Assembly (NCBI GenBank): GCA_016709965.1 | Contig: JADJLT010000002.1 | Span: forward strand, 62,001-126,000 | Direction: 5' to 3' | Length of the DNA: 64,000 nucleotides | Origin: Betaproteobacteria bacterium | Lineage (GTDB): Bacteria > Pseudomonadota > Gammaproteobacteria > Burkholderiales > Rhodocyclaceae | Shown: piece by piece, positions 36,473 through 45,728 of the stretch | How positions within the stretch are numbered: the first letter of the stretch is position 1 | Layout: every line of letters starts with the position of its first letter | Position numbers and translations under genes: made by a program | Notes under the pieces: generated by a model | What the model was told of the DNA's origin: nothing | Seen by the model: the letters and a program-made list of their open reading frames with translations, nothing else | The model's database searches: none

Positions 36473-36835
36473 ATGGCCCTCATCACATTCAGCAGCCCTT
36501 TGCACAAGGACAAGACGGTCTATGCCGTCGCCGGCAGTCACACCCAGACCATCCTTTCACTGGCTAAGGAACATCACATCCCGATCGACTTCGGCTGCCA
36601 GGAAGGCAACTGCGGCACTTGTCTGGTCAAGGTATCGTCGGTCGACGGCAAGCGCGCACCGATGGGCGGCCCGCTCAACGTTCGCGAGGTCGCTGCCCTG
36701 GTCGAACTCGGCCACATTACCAAGGGCCAGATCGAGCAGATGTACGTTGACGACATTCCCCCCACCCAGTGGCGCCTCGCCTGCCAGATGATCGTCCGTG
36801 ACGAGGACATTCTGGTCGAGTACCCGAGCAAGTAA
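36473..36835 (+). CDS. FeSII (Shethna)-like protective ferredoxin
   Basis: A 120-residue [2Fe-2S] protein much like Azotobacter FeSII, which binds nitrogenase in a conformationally protected complex under oxygen stress. Shared features: N-terminal ITFSSPLHKDKTVYAVAG, cluster motif CQEGNCGTCLVKVSSVDGKR, a 35-residue insertion (about 62-100) and the ending PPTQWRLACQMIVRDEDILVEY. The insertion and terminal similarity separate it from ordinary ferredoxins. GGAG precedes the ATG. I judge the assignment strong but made from memory of the family. Confidence 0.85.
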   Translation: MALITFSSPLHKDKTVYAVAGSHTQTILSLAKEHHIPIDFGCQEGNCGTCLVKVSSVDGKRAPMGGPLNVREVAALVELGHITKGQIEQMYVDDIPPTQWRLACQMIVRDEDILVEYPSK

Positions 36836-36845
36836 GGCACCGGCC

Positions 36846-37418
36846 ATGAACGGTCCGGATCGACTTCCCTACCGCGCCACGCTGTTCGCCGAATTGCTGG
36901 CCCTGCCAGCCCCGGCGAAGGTGGCTGCCGATCCGAACCGTTCATTGCTGGCCAGCATGATTGCCGGCCAGATTGCCGAAAGCGGATGCCTGCCCGCCGA
37001 TCTCGGGCTGGGCGCTGGCGTCTATCAAAACCTGATCCATCGCTACTTCCCGGGACTTAAATCTCACGGAACATTGCGGGACATCGAAGACATTCCCGAG
37101 TGGAGCGATCTGCAAAAGCTCATGCTCGACCATCGCGCCAACAAATATCCGTCCGAGCTGCTGATCGCCAACATTGTCGCTACCGCCTGCGCCGGTCGCG
37201 ATCACCTGTGGCAAGACCTTGGCTTGGCCAATCGCGAAGAACTGACTAAACTCATGCAGGTAAATTTCCCTGCCCTGGCGCGGGCAAATACCGGCGATAT
37301 GAAGTGGAAGAAATTCCTCTATCGCCAGTTCTGCTCACGTGAAGGCATCTACGTTTGTCCAGCCCCCTCATGCGGGGTATGCAAGGATTACGCGAAATGT
37401 TTTGGACCGGAGAACTGA
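36846..37418 (+). CDS. nifQ: NifQ, molybdenum donor for FeMo-co
   Basis: A 190-residue NifQ. It carries the C-terminal cysteine motif CPAPSCGVCKDYAKCF (C-x4-C-x2-C-x5-C), which binds the Fe-S/Mo cluster, and the conserved region LMLDHRANKYPSELLIANIVATACAGRDHLWQDLGL. By family it passes Mo to NifEN/NifH. The start MNGPDRLPYRA at 36846 is chosen over a frame beginning inside the FeSII gene. The end overlaps draG by 22 bases. Confidence 0.93.
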   Translation: MNGPDRLPYRATLFAELLALPAPAKVAADPNRSLLASMIAGQIAESGCLPADLGLGAGVYQNLIHRYFPGLKSHGTLRDIEDIPEWSDLQKLMLDHRANKYPSELLIANIVATACAGRDHLWQDLGLANREELTKLMQVNFPALARANTGDMKWKKFLYRQFCSREGIYVCPAPSCGVCKDYAKCFGPEN

Positions 37419-38383
37419 TCGCCAGAAACGCCCCTGTACGCCGCCGCGTTACCCCGCTCAACGAACCGCATGTCGGTCGAGCCATTGCTGCCTATCTTGG
37501 CTTGGCTGTAGGTGATGCACTTGGTGCCACGGTCGAGTTCCTGACCCCCAACGAAATTCGCCATCAAATCGGCGTCCATGAAGAAATCACCGGCGGCGGC
37601 TGGCTACGCTTGAAAGCCGGCCAGGTCACCGACGACACCACCATGTCACTGGCCCTCGGCGAAGCCATTCTCGCCAAACGTGCCGTCGATGCCCAGGCAG
37701 CAGCCGAAGCCTTCGACGCCTGGATGCGCGCCAAACCCGTCGACATCGGCAACACGGTGCGCCGAAACCTGATCCAGTTCCGCAAGACCGGCAATCCGGA
37801 AGCCCCGGCGTCGGAACACGATGCCGGAAACGGCGCTGCCATGCGCGTTTTGCCAATAGCGCTTGCCTGCTACGGTCAACCGGAAAAAACGACGATTTTT
37901 GCAAGTAATGCGCAGGCCCACGTTACCCATCACAATGTACTTTCAGATGCAGCCTGCCAGACGTTGATCTTCATGATTCAGGATATGCTCGCCGGCCTGG
38001 ACGCCGTCGAGGTCGAGCGCAAGCACGCCGCCAAGTTGGTCCGGACACACCCCGTCTTCGCCTACGACCGGCGGCGCTGCGACAACCCGAGCGGCTATGT
38101 GGTCGAGACCATGCAGGCGGTTTTCCAGTCATTTTTTGCAACCGAAACCTTTGAGGATTGTCTGATCGACATCGTCAATCGCGGCGGTGACGCCGATACC
38201 ACCGGCGCCATTGCCGGCATGCTGGCTGGCGCACGCTACGGGCTTGACAGCATTCCAAACCGCTGGCTCAAGGCAATCGACGAAAAGATTTCTGAGCAGT
38301 GTTCAGCCCAAGCCAGCGCCCTGCTCGCCGTCAGCAAAGAAGCATCGCTGGCAGAGAAGGTGGCGGAACAACCGAAAGTCTGA
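37397..38383 (+). CDS. draG: DraG, ADP-ribosyl-dinitrogenase reductase hydrolase
   Basis: A 328-residue ADP-ribosylhydrolase that removes ADP-ribose from the NifH arginine, reactivating it. Metal-binding residues are in GQVTDDTTMSLALGEAI and GGDADTTGAIAGMLAG, with GNGAAMRVLPIAL between. The only ATG that fits is at 37397, within the nifQ end. It is 15 kb from draT, unlike the usual draTG pair. It contains an exact copy of the dispersed motif, coding YGQPEK. Confidence 0.92.
   Translation: MFWTGELIARNAPVRRRVTPLNEPHVGRAIAAYLGLAVGDALGATVEFLTPNEIRHQIGVHEEITGGGWLRLKAGQVTDDTTMSLALGEAILAKRAVDAQAAAEAFDAWMRAKPVDIGNTVRRNLIQFRKTGNPEAPASEHDAGNGAAMRVLPIALACYGQPEKTTIFASNAQAHVTHHNVLSDAACQTLIFMIQDMLAGLDAVEVERKHAAKLVRTHPVFAYDRRRCDNPSGYVVETMQAVFQSFFATETFEDCLIDIVNRGGDADTTGAIAGMLAGARYGLDSIPNRWLKAIDEKISEQCSAQASALLAVSKEASLAEKVAEQPKV
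37873..37889 (+). repeat. Dispersed 17-bp motif, copy 5 (exact)
   Basis: CGGTCAACCGGAAAAAA inside draG, coding part of CYGQPEKTTIF. It is preceded by TGCTA, as are other copies. Confidence 0.7.
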
Positions 38384-38386
38384 AAG

Positions 38387-38404
38387 CCTGAGCAGCACGC
38401 TCAG
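38387..38404. terminator. Possible terminator hairpin after draG
   Basis: CTGAGC-AGCAC-GCTCAG forms a 6-bp stem with a 5-base loop between convergent genes. There is no U-tract; weak evidence only. Confidence 0.35.
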
Positions 38405-38408
38405 CCTG

Positions 38409-38792
38409 TCAGGCGTGATGCCCCGCAGCAGTTTTGGTCGATGCATGACGCTTTAACCAGAAGATGATTGCATCGATATCATGATCGTCCGACCAGCACA
38501 CTGTGAACGCATCGAAATCCGTTTGATCGACCAGCGCACGCTCGGCCAGCAGAAGAAATTGCGATAGCTCGTGGGGATCGTGCAACTGCCTGACAGCGAC
38601 TTTGAATGCCGGCTTGCAGCAATAAAAAAGATCATAATAAAGATCAATGAGGCCGGGACACGGAACGACCGACAACAAACTGACCAATCCCTCTGTGAAT
38701 TCCAGTTCCGGCTGGTAGGCCAGCAAATTATCCAGTTCTGCGCGCACGTCAGCGGATTGCGCATCCCGCCACAATGCAAATTTGCCCGTCAT
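38409..38792 (-). CDS. Unknown protein paired with Hsp70-like gene (127 aa)
   Basis: I do not recognise the family. It is a soluble protein with an acidic middle and an aromatic core (PGLIDLYYDLFYCCKPAFKVAV). It overlaps the upstream Hsp70-like gene by four bases, so the two are co-translated and it may be a partner or co-chaperone-like protein (inference). It ends in a basic, alanine- and histidine-containing tail. Confidence 0.72.
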   Translation of the reverse strand: MTGKFALWRDAQSADVRAELDNLLAYQPELEFTEGLVSLLSVVPCPGLIDLYYDLFYCCKPAFKVAVRQLHDPHELSQFLLLAERALVDQTDFDAFTVCWSDDHDIDAIIFWLKRHASTKTAAGHHA

Positions 38793-40081
38793 TCGCTGAC
38801 CGCTGATTGCTGCACGGTGCCATAGCGACGGGCGGCATCTACCGCCAGGCCGGCGCCAATACTGCCGAACAAGTCACCTTCGACCACCTGTGCCTGAGGC
38901 AAAAGTGCCGCGATACGCTGACGCAAGCGTGGAATCCCGCTTGAGCCACCGGTGAAGAAAATCGTGTCGATACCGCTCGCGGCAAGGCCGGCATCGGACA
39001 GCAGCCGGGTCACCGAGCCCTCCACTTTTTCAACAAGCATGTCCGTTGCCAGATCAAACTCGAGGCCGGTCAGCGTTGCTTGTTCGCCCGGTGCAAAACG
39101 ATCCAACTGAAGGACAGCGGTCTCCCCCGCCGATAGCGCTATCTTGGCCTGCTCGACCTGATGCGCCAGCCAGTGTCCGGCCCGCTCCCGAATAAGCGCC
39201 AGAAGGCGATTCAGGCAGTCTGGCGCCATCGCATCAAGTAGCAGATTTTGCTGGTCGGCCCAAACCTGGCGGGCATAGGCGAAGTTGATGGTGTGCCAGG
39301 TGGCGAGGTTGAAATAGATGCTGGCCGGCATTTCGCGCCCGCTCTTGAGCAGGCTGCGATGTCCCAGCAAAGGCATGACCGACGCCAGACTGAGTTGCTT
39401 GTCGAAATCCGTCCCGCCGATATGAACACCCGTGTTGGCCAGCACATCGCTCCAGCGCTCCGCCGCCCTGGCGCGCTGCGGTGACAGCCGGACAATCGAG
39501 AAATCCGACGTACCGCCACCGATATCCGCCACCAGTACCAGCTCTTCGCGAGCCAGCGTTGTCTCATAGTGAAAGGCCGCGGCAATCGGCTCGTACTGAA
39601 AACTGATGTCGCTGAAGCCGACAGCACGGGCGATATCAGCCAGCGTCTGCTCGGCCACCCGGTCTGCCGCCGGGTCATCATCGACAAAAAACACCGGTCG
39701 CCCCAATACCGCCTGATCGAAGGTACGTCCGCCCTGCACTTCGGCTCGCGCCTTCAGGCTGGCGATAAAACGTGTCAGCAGATCACGAAAAATCACCACC
39801 GTGCCCTGAACATCGGTACGACCATCGATCAAACTGCTGCCCAGCAGGCTTTTCAACGAGCGCATCAGGCGACATTCGTAACCCTCAAGGTATTCCCTGA
39901 GTCCGGCCCGGCCAAAACTGACGGAATTTTCCTCGGCATTGAAGAAAACCACCGAGGGCAGCGTCGGCTTGTCATCCTCCAGTGGCAACAGTGTCGAGTA
40001 CCCCGACCTTATCCAGCCAACGGTGGAATTGGAGGTACCGAAGTCGATACCGCAGGCGCGGGCGTAAGAAAAATGAGACAT
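38789..40081 (-). CDS. yegD: Hsp70-family protein, YegD-like
   Basis: A 430-residue actin-like ATPase of the YegD group of Hsp70 relatives, lacking the peptide-binding half of DnaK. Phosphate-binding motifs are GIDFGTSNSTVGWI (phosphate 1), VADIGGGTSDFSIV (phosphate 2) and FFTGGSSGIPRLRQRI (adenosine region). The start MSHFSYARACGIDFG at 40081 is chosen over a frame extending 37 codons upstream. Function in E. coli is unclear. Confidence 0.87.
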   Translation of the reverse strand: MSHFSYARACGIDFGTSNSTVGWIRSGYSTLLPLEDDKPTLPSVVFFNAEENSVSFGRAGLREYLEGYECRLMRSLKSLLGSSLIDGRTDVQGTVVIFRDLLTRFIASLKARAEVQGGRTFDQAVLGRPVFFVDDDPAADRVAEQTLADIARAVGFSDISFQYEPIAAAFHYETTLAREELVLVADIGGGTSDFSIVRLSPQRARAAERWSDVLANTGVHIGGTDFDKQLSLASVMPLLGHRSLLKSGREMPASIYFNLATWHTINFAYARQVWADQQNLLLDAMAPDCLNRLLALIRERAGHWLAHQVEQAKIALSAGETAVLQLDRFAPGEQATLTGLEFDLATDMLVEKVEGSVTRLLSDAGLAASGIDTIFFTGGSSGIPRLRQRIAALLPQAQVVEGDLFGSIGAGLAVDAARRYGTVQQSAVSE

Positions 40082-40360
40082 CGCGAAGCTTTGCTGACGG
40101 GGCAACGATGCTACGCGGAGCGAGCAAAGCTGTCCAGCGGCGAAAGCCAGCAGTGGCGGCAACAGGCTATTTCGACTTTGGCGGCATGGCATTTCGCGGT
40201 GAGAATTGCCCGCGCGGGCAATTCAGCCGGATGCTCGCATGCGTTCTAATAGGTTAGGCAAAACTTGCGGAAGCGCATATTCGAGCCAATATTGAGAAGC
40301 ATCAATACGGTGGGCAAAGTGCAGGCCCACCATGAGATGGGATACTTCATCGGAAGCATC
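40082..40360. other. Intergenic region before ligase operon
   Basis: A 279-base divergent region between the YegD-like gene and the acyl-CoA ligase. I see no NifA enhancer, sigma-54 promoter or RNA gene. It presumably holds promoters for both sides, none of which I can place with confidence. Confidence 0.5.
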
Positions 40361-42097
40361 ATGAGACCGGCTTATATTCGAAAATCGCCTGCTGACTCGC
40401 GCTCCTCCACTATCGAAAATGGCGGGGAGACGGGGGCAGCGTTATCGCGATCGCAGCTTGGCGCATTACGCGATGAAACGCTCAACATTGCCTATCTCGC
40501 CGTGGATCGCCATGCCAATTCGCCGCTTGCCGAGAAAACGGCCTTCCGATTTTTGGGCGTGGACGGCCCCCCGCGCTCGGTCAGCTATCGTGAACTCGCC
40601 GGGCTGACCAACCGATTCGCCAACCTCCTCAAATCATTGCACGTGGTCAAAGGCGATTATGTATTCGTACTGTGCGACCGCAGGCTTGAACTGTACGTTG
40701 CCCTATTGGGCGCACTGAAAATTGGCGCGGTCGTCTCCCCTCTCTTTCAGGCCTTTGGCCCGGAACCCATCCGCAACCGCATCGGGCAAGCAAAGGGCGG
40801 CGTTCTGGTAACCACTGCGATGACCTATCAACGCAAAATCCAGATTCTTCGTAGCGAGCTGCCAAGCCTCAAACACGTTCTGCTGGTGGATACCCCCGCC
40901 TCGGGAGAAATTGCGGGGACACTGGATCTGCAAGCTTTGCTGCAGCTTGCCCCTGATACGCCGGCGCTTGTACCCACCTTCGCCGAAGACCCGGCGCTGC
41001 TGCATTTCACCAGTGGCACCACCGGCATGCCCAAGGGGGCCATCCACGTTCACGGTGCCGTCGTCAGCCATGTTGCGACTGCGCGCACCGCACTCGACTT
41101 GCATCCCGACGACGTCTATTGGTGCACCGCCGACCCGGGCTGGGTGACTGGCACAAGTTACGGCATTGTCGCCCCCTTGGTGCTTGGCGTGACGAGCATT
41201 GTGGAGCAGGCCGAGTTTGACGCAGCACGCTGGATTCAGACTCTTCAAAAAGAGCGGGTCAATGTCTGGTACACCGCGCCAACGGCGATTCGCATGCTGA
41301 TGAAAGCCGGCACCGAGTTATTTGCCAACCAGAATTTTCCGGAACTTCGTTTCATTGCCAGCGTCGGCGAAGCGCTGAACCCGGAAGCGGTCTGGTGGGG
41401 GCTGAATACTCTCGGGCAGCCCATTCATGACAATTGGTGGCAAACCGAGACCGGCAGCATCATGATTGCCAATACTGCGGCGGGAGACATAAAGCCGGGA
41501 TCCATGGGACGCCCCTTGCCGGGCGTCAAAGCCCATGTGGTTCGCCGCCTGCCCGACAATGCCATCACACGGATCGACACCCCCGACACCATCGGCGAAT
41601 TGGCGCTGGAAGCAGGTTGGCCGTCCATGTTTCGCGCCTATCTTGACCAAGCCGAGCGCTACAAGGCGTGTTTTATCAACAACCTGTATCTCTCCGGCGA
41701 TCTGGTGCGGCGGGATAGCGATGGCTACTACTGGTTTGTCGGCCGGCGTGATGATGTCATCAAGTCGGCCGGACACCTGATCGGGCCGATAGAGGTCGAG
41801 AACGTATTGATGGAACACCCTTCCGTCGCTGAGGCGGCCGTTATCGGCAAGCCGGATACCCTTGCCGGTGAAGCGATCAAGGCCTTTGTCGTGCCCAAGC
41901 TCGATGTCCTGGCCAGCGACGAACTGCGCCTGGAACTGATGGCTCATGCACGTCGGCGACTGGGTGCCGCCGTGGCGCCGAAGGAAATTGCTTTCGCCAA
42001 AGCGCTGCCACATACTCGTAGTGGGAAAATCATGCGTCGGCTCCTCAAGTCCAGGGAACTCGGCCTGCCGGAAGGTGATTGCTCGACGCTGGAATAA
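40361..42097 (+). CDS. AMP-dependent acyl/acetyl-CoA ligase
   Basis: A 578-residue adenylate-forming ligase closest to acetyl-CoA synthetases of the AcsA type. Core motifs: [20 protein letters not shown] (A3, about 222), [11 protein letters not shown] (A5), [28 protein letters not shown] (A7-A8) and the catalytic lysine in [11 protein letters not shown] (A10). Two upstream starts exist; 40361 is preferred for GGAAG six bases before it. It is followed 11 bases later by an acyl carrier protein, so it may load a carrier and not, or not only, CoA. Confidence 0.88.
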   Translation: MRPAYIRKSPADSRSSTIENGGETGAALSRSQLGALRDETLNIAYLAVDRHANSPLAEKTAFRFLGVDGPPRSVSYRELAGLTNRFANLLKSLHVVKGDYVFVLCDRRLELYVALLGALKIGAVVSPLFQAFGPEPIRNRIGQAKGGVLVTTAMTYQRKIQILRSELPSLKHVLLVDTPASGEIAGTLDLQALLQLAPDTPALVPTFAEDPALLHFTSGTTGMPKGAIHVHGAVVSHVATARTALDLHPDDVYWCTADPGWVTGTSYGIVAPLVLGVTSIVEQAEFDAARWIQTLQKERVNVWYTAPTAIRMLMKAGTELFANQNFPELRFIASVGEALNPEAVWWGLNTLGQPIHDNWWQTETGSIMIANTAAGDIKPGSMGRPLPGVKAHVVRRLPDNAITRIDTPDTIGELALEAGWPSMFRAYLDQAERYKACFINNLYLSGDLVRRDSDGYYWFVGRRDDVIKSAGHLIGPIEVENVLMEHPSVAEAAVIGKPDTLAGEAIKAFVVPKLDVLASDELRLELMAHARRRLGAAVAPKEIAFAKALPHTRSGKIMRRLLKSRELGLPEGDCSTLE

Positions 42098-42108
42098 TGG
42101 GAGTGACG

Positions 42109-42384
42109 ATGACCCTGAACAACGAACAAATCCGCGCGGCAGTACTCGATATTGTAAAGACGCTGGCCCCGGAAATCGATCCGGGCCACATCATCGCCGA
42201 CAAGCCACTACGCACGCAGATCGATCTGGACTCCATGGACTGGCTGAACGTTCTGGAAACCATCCATGAAAAGCTGGGCGTCAATATTCCCGAAATCGAC
42301 TACGGCAAGGTCGTGACGCTCGACGGCATCATCGCCTATCTGGCAGCCAGAGACACGGAACCAGGGGCGGAGCGACAGCCGTGA
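42109..42384 (+). CDS. Acyl carrier protein
   Basis: A 91-residue stand-alone carrier protein with the phosphopantetheine site in IDLDSMDWLNVLETI (serine about residue 44). GGGAG precedes the ATG at 42109, and two upstream ATGs lack such a site. It lies between an adenylate-forming ligase and a GNAT acetyltransferase, so it probably carries the acyl group activated by the ligase (inference). Not the fatty-acid AcpP, whose context and motif (GADSLD) differ. Confidence 0.88.
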   Translation: MTLNNEQIRAAVLDIVKTLAPEIDPGHIIADKPLRTQIDLDSMDWLNVLETIHEKLGVNIPEIDYGKVVTLDGIIAYLAARDTEPGAERQP

Positions 42385-42908
42385 GTGACTATCCGGCCGA
42401 ACTCGTTCGCACACGCTATCTGTTTGATGGTAGCCCGGTCACCATCCGCCCGATCAGGCGGGAAGACGCCCCCATGGAACAGGACTTTGTACGGCATCTT
42501 TCACCGAACTCGCGCTACAAGCGATTCATGTCCACCTTCAAGGAACTGCCTCCCGGCAAGTTGAAATACCTGACCGAGATCGATTACGTTCGGCACCTGG
42601 CGCTGGTTGCAGTGATACAACAGGAGGGAAATGAAGTAGAAATCGGCGTCTCGCGATATGTAGGCAATCCCGCCGGCAACAGCTGCGAATTTGCCGTTGC
42701 CGTCGATGACGCCTGGCAAGGCAGTGGCGTCGCCGGCATCCTCATGATGACGCTGATTGATGCCGCAAAAGCACGCGGCATGACGAGCATGGAAGGCTTT
42801 ATCCTTGCCTCAAACGACAAAATGCTCAAATTCGCACGTCAACTCGGCTTTTCATTGCATCATGACCCGGATGACCCGGGCGTGGTCATTGCCACCCGAT
42901 CACTGTAG
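42381..42908 (+). CDS. GNAT-family acyltransferase
   Basis: A 175-residue GNAT domain protein with the acetyl-CoA-binding loop VDDAWQGSGVAGILMMTLIDAAKARGM. The N-terminal region SPVTIRPIRREDAPMEQDFVRHLSPNSRYKRFMSTFKELP resembles the GNAT domain found with protein acetyltransferases that control acetyl-CoA synthetase. It starts with GTG, overlapping the ACP stop by four bases. It may modify the ligase or use acyl-ACP; neither is shown. Confidence 0.86.
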   Translation: MSDYPAELVRTRYLFDGSPVTIRPIRREDAPMEQDFVRHLSPNSRYKRFMSTFKELPPGKLKYLTEIDYVRHLALVAVIQQEGNEVEIGVSRYVGNPAGNSCEFAVAVDDAWQGSGVAGILMMTLIDAAKARGMTSMEGFILASNDKMLKFARQLGFSLHHDPDDPGVVIATRSL

Positions 42909-43147
42909 AAGAATCAGCGGCCATCACCTTTAAACGATTCTCACCGACTTCCGTTGGCGAAGCGCCCAATTGGGCGGCTGCTTTGATAAAACAGCGGTAC
43001 CGACTACCGCAATGAATGCACCTAGATCGTCAGGCTTGCCAGAGGCCTGATGTATTTCCCATATATCCGTGCAATTGATTGCTTCTTATCAAATCAATGA
43101 TAAGGAACTACATTGACGACCAGCAGAACATTTCCAGGAGGAACAAA

Positions 43148-44203
43148 ATGACCATGAAAGTTCTGGGCTTTGCCGCCCAATCCGCAAGTGCAGCACTTTC
43201 CCCCTTACGTTTTGAGCGTCGTGATCTCCGTCCGGACGACGTCGAAATCGAGATTCTCTATTGCGGTGTGTGTCACTCAGACCTGCATATGGCTCGCAAC
43301 GACTGGGGCTGGAGTTTCTACCCCATCGTGCCCGGACATGAAATCATCGGTCGAGTCGTCAGCGTTGGTGCCGCGGTGAACAAGTTCAAAGTTGGCGAGA
43401 GCGTAGGAGTCGGCTGCATGGTTGATTCCTGCCAACACTGTTCGCCCTGTGAGCAAGGTCTGGAACAGTATTGCGAAGAAGGACATACCCTGACCTACGG
43501 CAGCAAAGACCGTATCAATGGCATGCCAACCTACGGCGGCTATTCCGAAAAAATTGTCGCCACCGAAAGGTTCGTGGTGAAGGTGCCCGATGGTTTGGAT
43601 CTAGCCGGTGCCGCTCCATTGCTTTGCGCCGGCATCACAACCTGGTCACCGCTACGCCACTGGAAGGTCGGGCCCGGTAGCCGGGTTGCAATCGTAGGAC
43701 TGGGCGGCTTGGGACACATGGGAATCAAACTGGCCAAAGCGCTCGGCGCCGAGGTCACACTGTTCACACGCTCCCCGGGCAAGGAAGGTGATGCACGTCG
43801 CCTGGGTGCTGACCACATCGTTCTCTCTACCGATGCAACTCAGATGCGGACTGCCAAAAACCACTTTGATCTGATCATCGACACGGTTCCTTACCAGCAT
43901 GACGTCAATCCTTATCTACCAACGCTATCGCTGAGCGGAACCCTGGTGCTGGTCGGACTGCTGGGCGACCTGGCCCCGACCTTGAGCACAGTGCCGCTTA
44001 TTCTTGGGCGCAAGGCCGTTGCCGGTTCAGTCATCGGCGGCATTGCAGAAACTCAGGAAATGCTCGATTTCTGCGGACAGCACAACATCACTTCGGATAT
44101 CGAGATCATCAACATGCAGGATATCAATGGGGCTTACGAGCGAATGTTGAAGAGTGACGTCAAGTACCGTTTCGTCATTGACATCGCCACACTCAAGCCC
44201 TGA
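43148..44203 (+). CDS. Zn-dependent alcohol dehydrogenase (AdhC/YahK type)
   Basis: A 351-residue medium-chain alcohol dehydrogenase of the cinnamyl-alcohol/YahK group. It has the catalytic zinc site CGVCHSDLHMARNDWGWSFYPIVPGHEIIG, a structural zinc loop CMVDSCQHCSPCEQGLEQYC and the Rossmann motif VGLGGLGHMGIKLAKALG, with NADP preference by family. AGGAGG precedes the ATG at 43148. It is monocistronic. Probably reduces aldehydes. Confidence 0.92.
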   Translation: MTMKVLGFAAQSASAALSPLRFERRDLRPDDVEIEILYCGVCHSDLHMARNDWGWSFYPIVPGHEIIGRVVSVGAAVNKFKVGESVGVGCMVDSCQHCSPCEQGLEQYCEEGHTLTYGSKDRINGMPTYGGYSEKIVATERFVVKVPDGLDLAGAAPLLCAGITTWSPLRHWKVGPGSRVAIVGLGGLGHMGIKLAKALGAEVTLFTRSPGKEGDARRLGADHIVLSTDATQMRTAKNHFDLIIDTVPYQHDVNPYLPTLSLSGTLVLVGLLGDLAPTLSTVPLILGRKAVAGSVIGGIAETQEMLDFCGQHNITSDIEIINMQDINGAYERMLKSDVKYRFVIDIATLKP

Positions 44204-44206
44204 GTA

Positions 44207-44234
44207 CCATGCCCTGCAATAACGCCAGGCATGG
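44207..44234. terminator. Possible terminator hairpin after alcohol dehydrogenase
   Basis: CCATGCC and GGCATGG form a 7-bp stem four bases after the stop codon. There is no U-tract. Confidence 0.4.
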
Positions 44235-44350
44235 GCTGCGTGATGAACAACGCAACTGTCGCGTTCGGAGCGGACTCAACCAGGCGGGCAATATCTCGCC
44301 GGGAAGGTGCCGGCAAACATGACTTGCAACAGTGAACTGCAGTCAATCGC

Positions 44351-44376
44351 GAGCCAGCCAGTTTTCTGGCTGGCTC
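44351..44376. terminator. Strong hairpin between convergent genes
   Basis: GAGCCAGCCAG and CTGGCTGGCTC form a perfect 11-bp G/C-rich stem around TTTT, nine bases beyond the SHOCT gene stop. It lacks a flanking U-tract but is well placed to end or protect transcripts from both sides. Confidence 0.55.
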
Positions 44377-44385
44377 GGAAGGCAA

Positions 44386-45198
44386 TCAAAGCTGGCTGAG
44401 CAGTTCCATTTTCTTGGTGGAATATTCCTGCTCAGTCAGGATGCCTTTCTGGAACAGTTCGGCCAGTCGTTCGATCTTGGCGAAAACGTCGCTATTTTGT
44501 GCAGGGGAAGCCTGTTGATACGCTGGCGCTTCGTTGAACTGGGGCTGGGGCGGCGCCATGAAGTTTTGCTGCGGCTGCTGTTGTTGCAGGTAGCCATTAA
44601 CGCTGATGACCGGCAGGCTGTTGACAGCGATCGTGCCGTACTGGCTGCTGAAAGTCATCGAATCATTGCCGCCCTGCTGTTGCGAAACACCGCCAATTTG
44701 ATTATCCAGCGTGTCGTACACGGTGACTTGCCCGCCAATATCGACGACCAGACGACGCGACGAGGGGAATACGGCATAGCGCACGTTGTTCTGACCACCG
44801 GTCGACGACGGCGAGCCTAAATCACCCGGCCACCATTGACCGGCCGCGGCGGCCGATACAAAAAGGCTGCCGCCCTGGGAATTGTTGGATGACTGAAACT
44901 GGCTCTGGCTGACCGGCGCCCGGAAATACCCGGGCTGATTCATCAGTTGATTCGATATTTCAACGCAGAGGCCGTCGACTTTTGACTTCAGGCCGTAGTT
45001 GAACATGTCGCCGACCATTGTCATGCCGCCCTGCATCCACTGGCCGGAGCCACCGAGTTCCGGGTGGCTGAATTGTGCCATCGTGCCATTGCCGTTCATG
45101 ACCGCATAGAGCATGGTGATTGCCGCATCGGTACTGACGCCGTAGCGTTGCGCCAAATCCTGAATAAATTGTTGACCCTGTGCTGATAATTGTTGCAT
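44386..45198 (-). CDS. SHOCT-domain protein
   Basis: A 270-residue soluble protein. The last 33 residues are a SHOCT domain (DVFAKIERLAELFQKGILTEQEYSTKKMELLSQL), a short oligomerisation module. A Gln/Pro/Asn-rich spacer (about 200-235) precedes it. The first 190 residues contain a beta-rich region with serine-rich loops (VFPSSRRLVVDIGGQVTVYDTLDNQIGG) that I cannot assign. GGAG precedes the ATG. Function is unknown. Confidence 0.85.
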   Translation of the reverse strand: MQQLSAQGQQFIQDLAQRYGVSTDAAITMLYAVMNGNGTMAQFSHPELGGSGQWMQGGMTMVGDMFNYGLKSKVDGLCVEISNQLMNQPGYFRAPVSQSQFQSSNNSQGGSLFVSAAAAGQWWPGDLGSPSSTGGQNNVRYAVFPSSRRLVVDIGGQVTVYDTLDNQIGGVSQQQGGNDSMTFSSQYGTIAVNSLPVISVNGYLQQQQPQQNFMAPPQPQFNEAPAYQQASPAQNSDVFAKIERLAELFQKGILTEQEYSTKKMELLSQL

Positions 45199-45287
45199 GA
45201 CCGACTCCTGGCTAAACGCCCAAATTTTGAAGAACTTCGGCCTACAGTTTACAGGGGTTTTATGTCAATCAATAATTTGCAATTGCA

Positions 45288-45728
45288 TCAAGCGGCTTTG
45301 CGCAGAAGTTTCAGGCAGTCCACAGAGGCGGCGAGATCCAGGGCGCTGAAGTCGTCAAAATTCTTCAATTTGGCGTTGGCGCCCTTCTCCAGCAGTAATT
45401 TGACCAGGTCCGGCTTGCTGTTGGAGGAGACGTACATCAGGCAAGTGGCACCGTTTCCATTTTGAACATTGATGTCGATACCGGCTGCGATCAGGCGTTC
45501 GATAATTTCATGGCTACCGTTATAGCAAGCCAGCCACAAGGCGTTGCAGCCGTCCGCATTCAGTGCCTGAAGATCGACACCGAGGCCAATAAGTTCTTCG
45601 ACAATGTCCAGCCGGCCTAGCTTGGCGGCGCGCATCAGCGGTGTGAAACGGCCATCCGCGTGTGGGGTGTTGACGTTGTCGGCAGCAAAACCATGTTCGG
45701 ACAGAAAGGAAGCAAGTTGCGGGGTCAT
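45288..45728 (-). CDS. Ankyrin-repeat protein
   Basis: A 146-residue protein made of about four ankyrin repeats: TPLMRAAKLGRLDIVEELIGLGVD, CNALWLACYNGSHEIIERLIAAGID, ATCLMYVSSNSKPDLVKLLLEKGAN and FSALDLAASVDCLKLLRKA. It should bind a partner protein. It overlaps the SagB-like gene by four bases (ATGA), and is the last gene of the NifA-type operon starting near 49570. Confidence 0.88.
   Translation of the reverse strand: MTPQLASFLSEHGFAADNVNTPHADGRFTPLMRAAKLGRLDIVEELIGLGVDLQALNADGCNALWLACYNGSHEIIERLIAAGIDINVQNGNGATCLMYVSSNSKPDLVKLLLEKGANAKLKNFDDFSALDLAASVDCLKLLRKAA

Noticed and set aside
42963..42976. Palindrome CGCCCAATTGGGCG as terminator of the GNAT operon
   Set aside because: It has almost no loop and no U-tract, and lies 55 bases after the stop codon.
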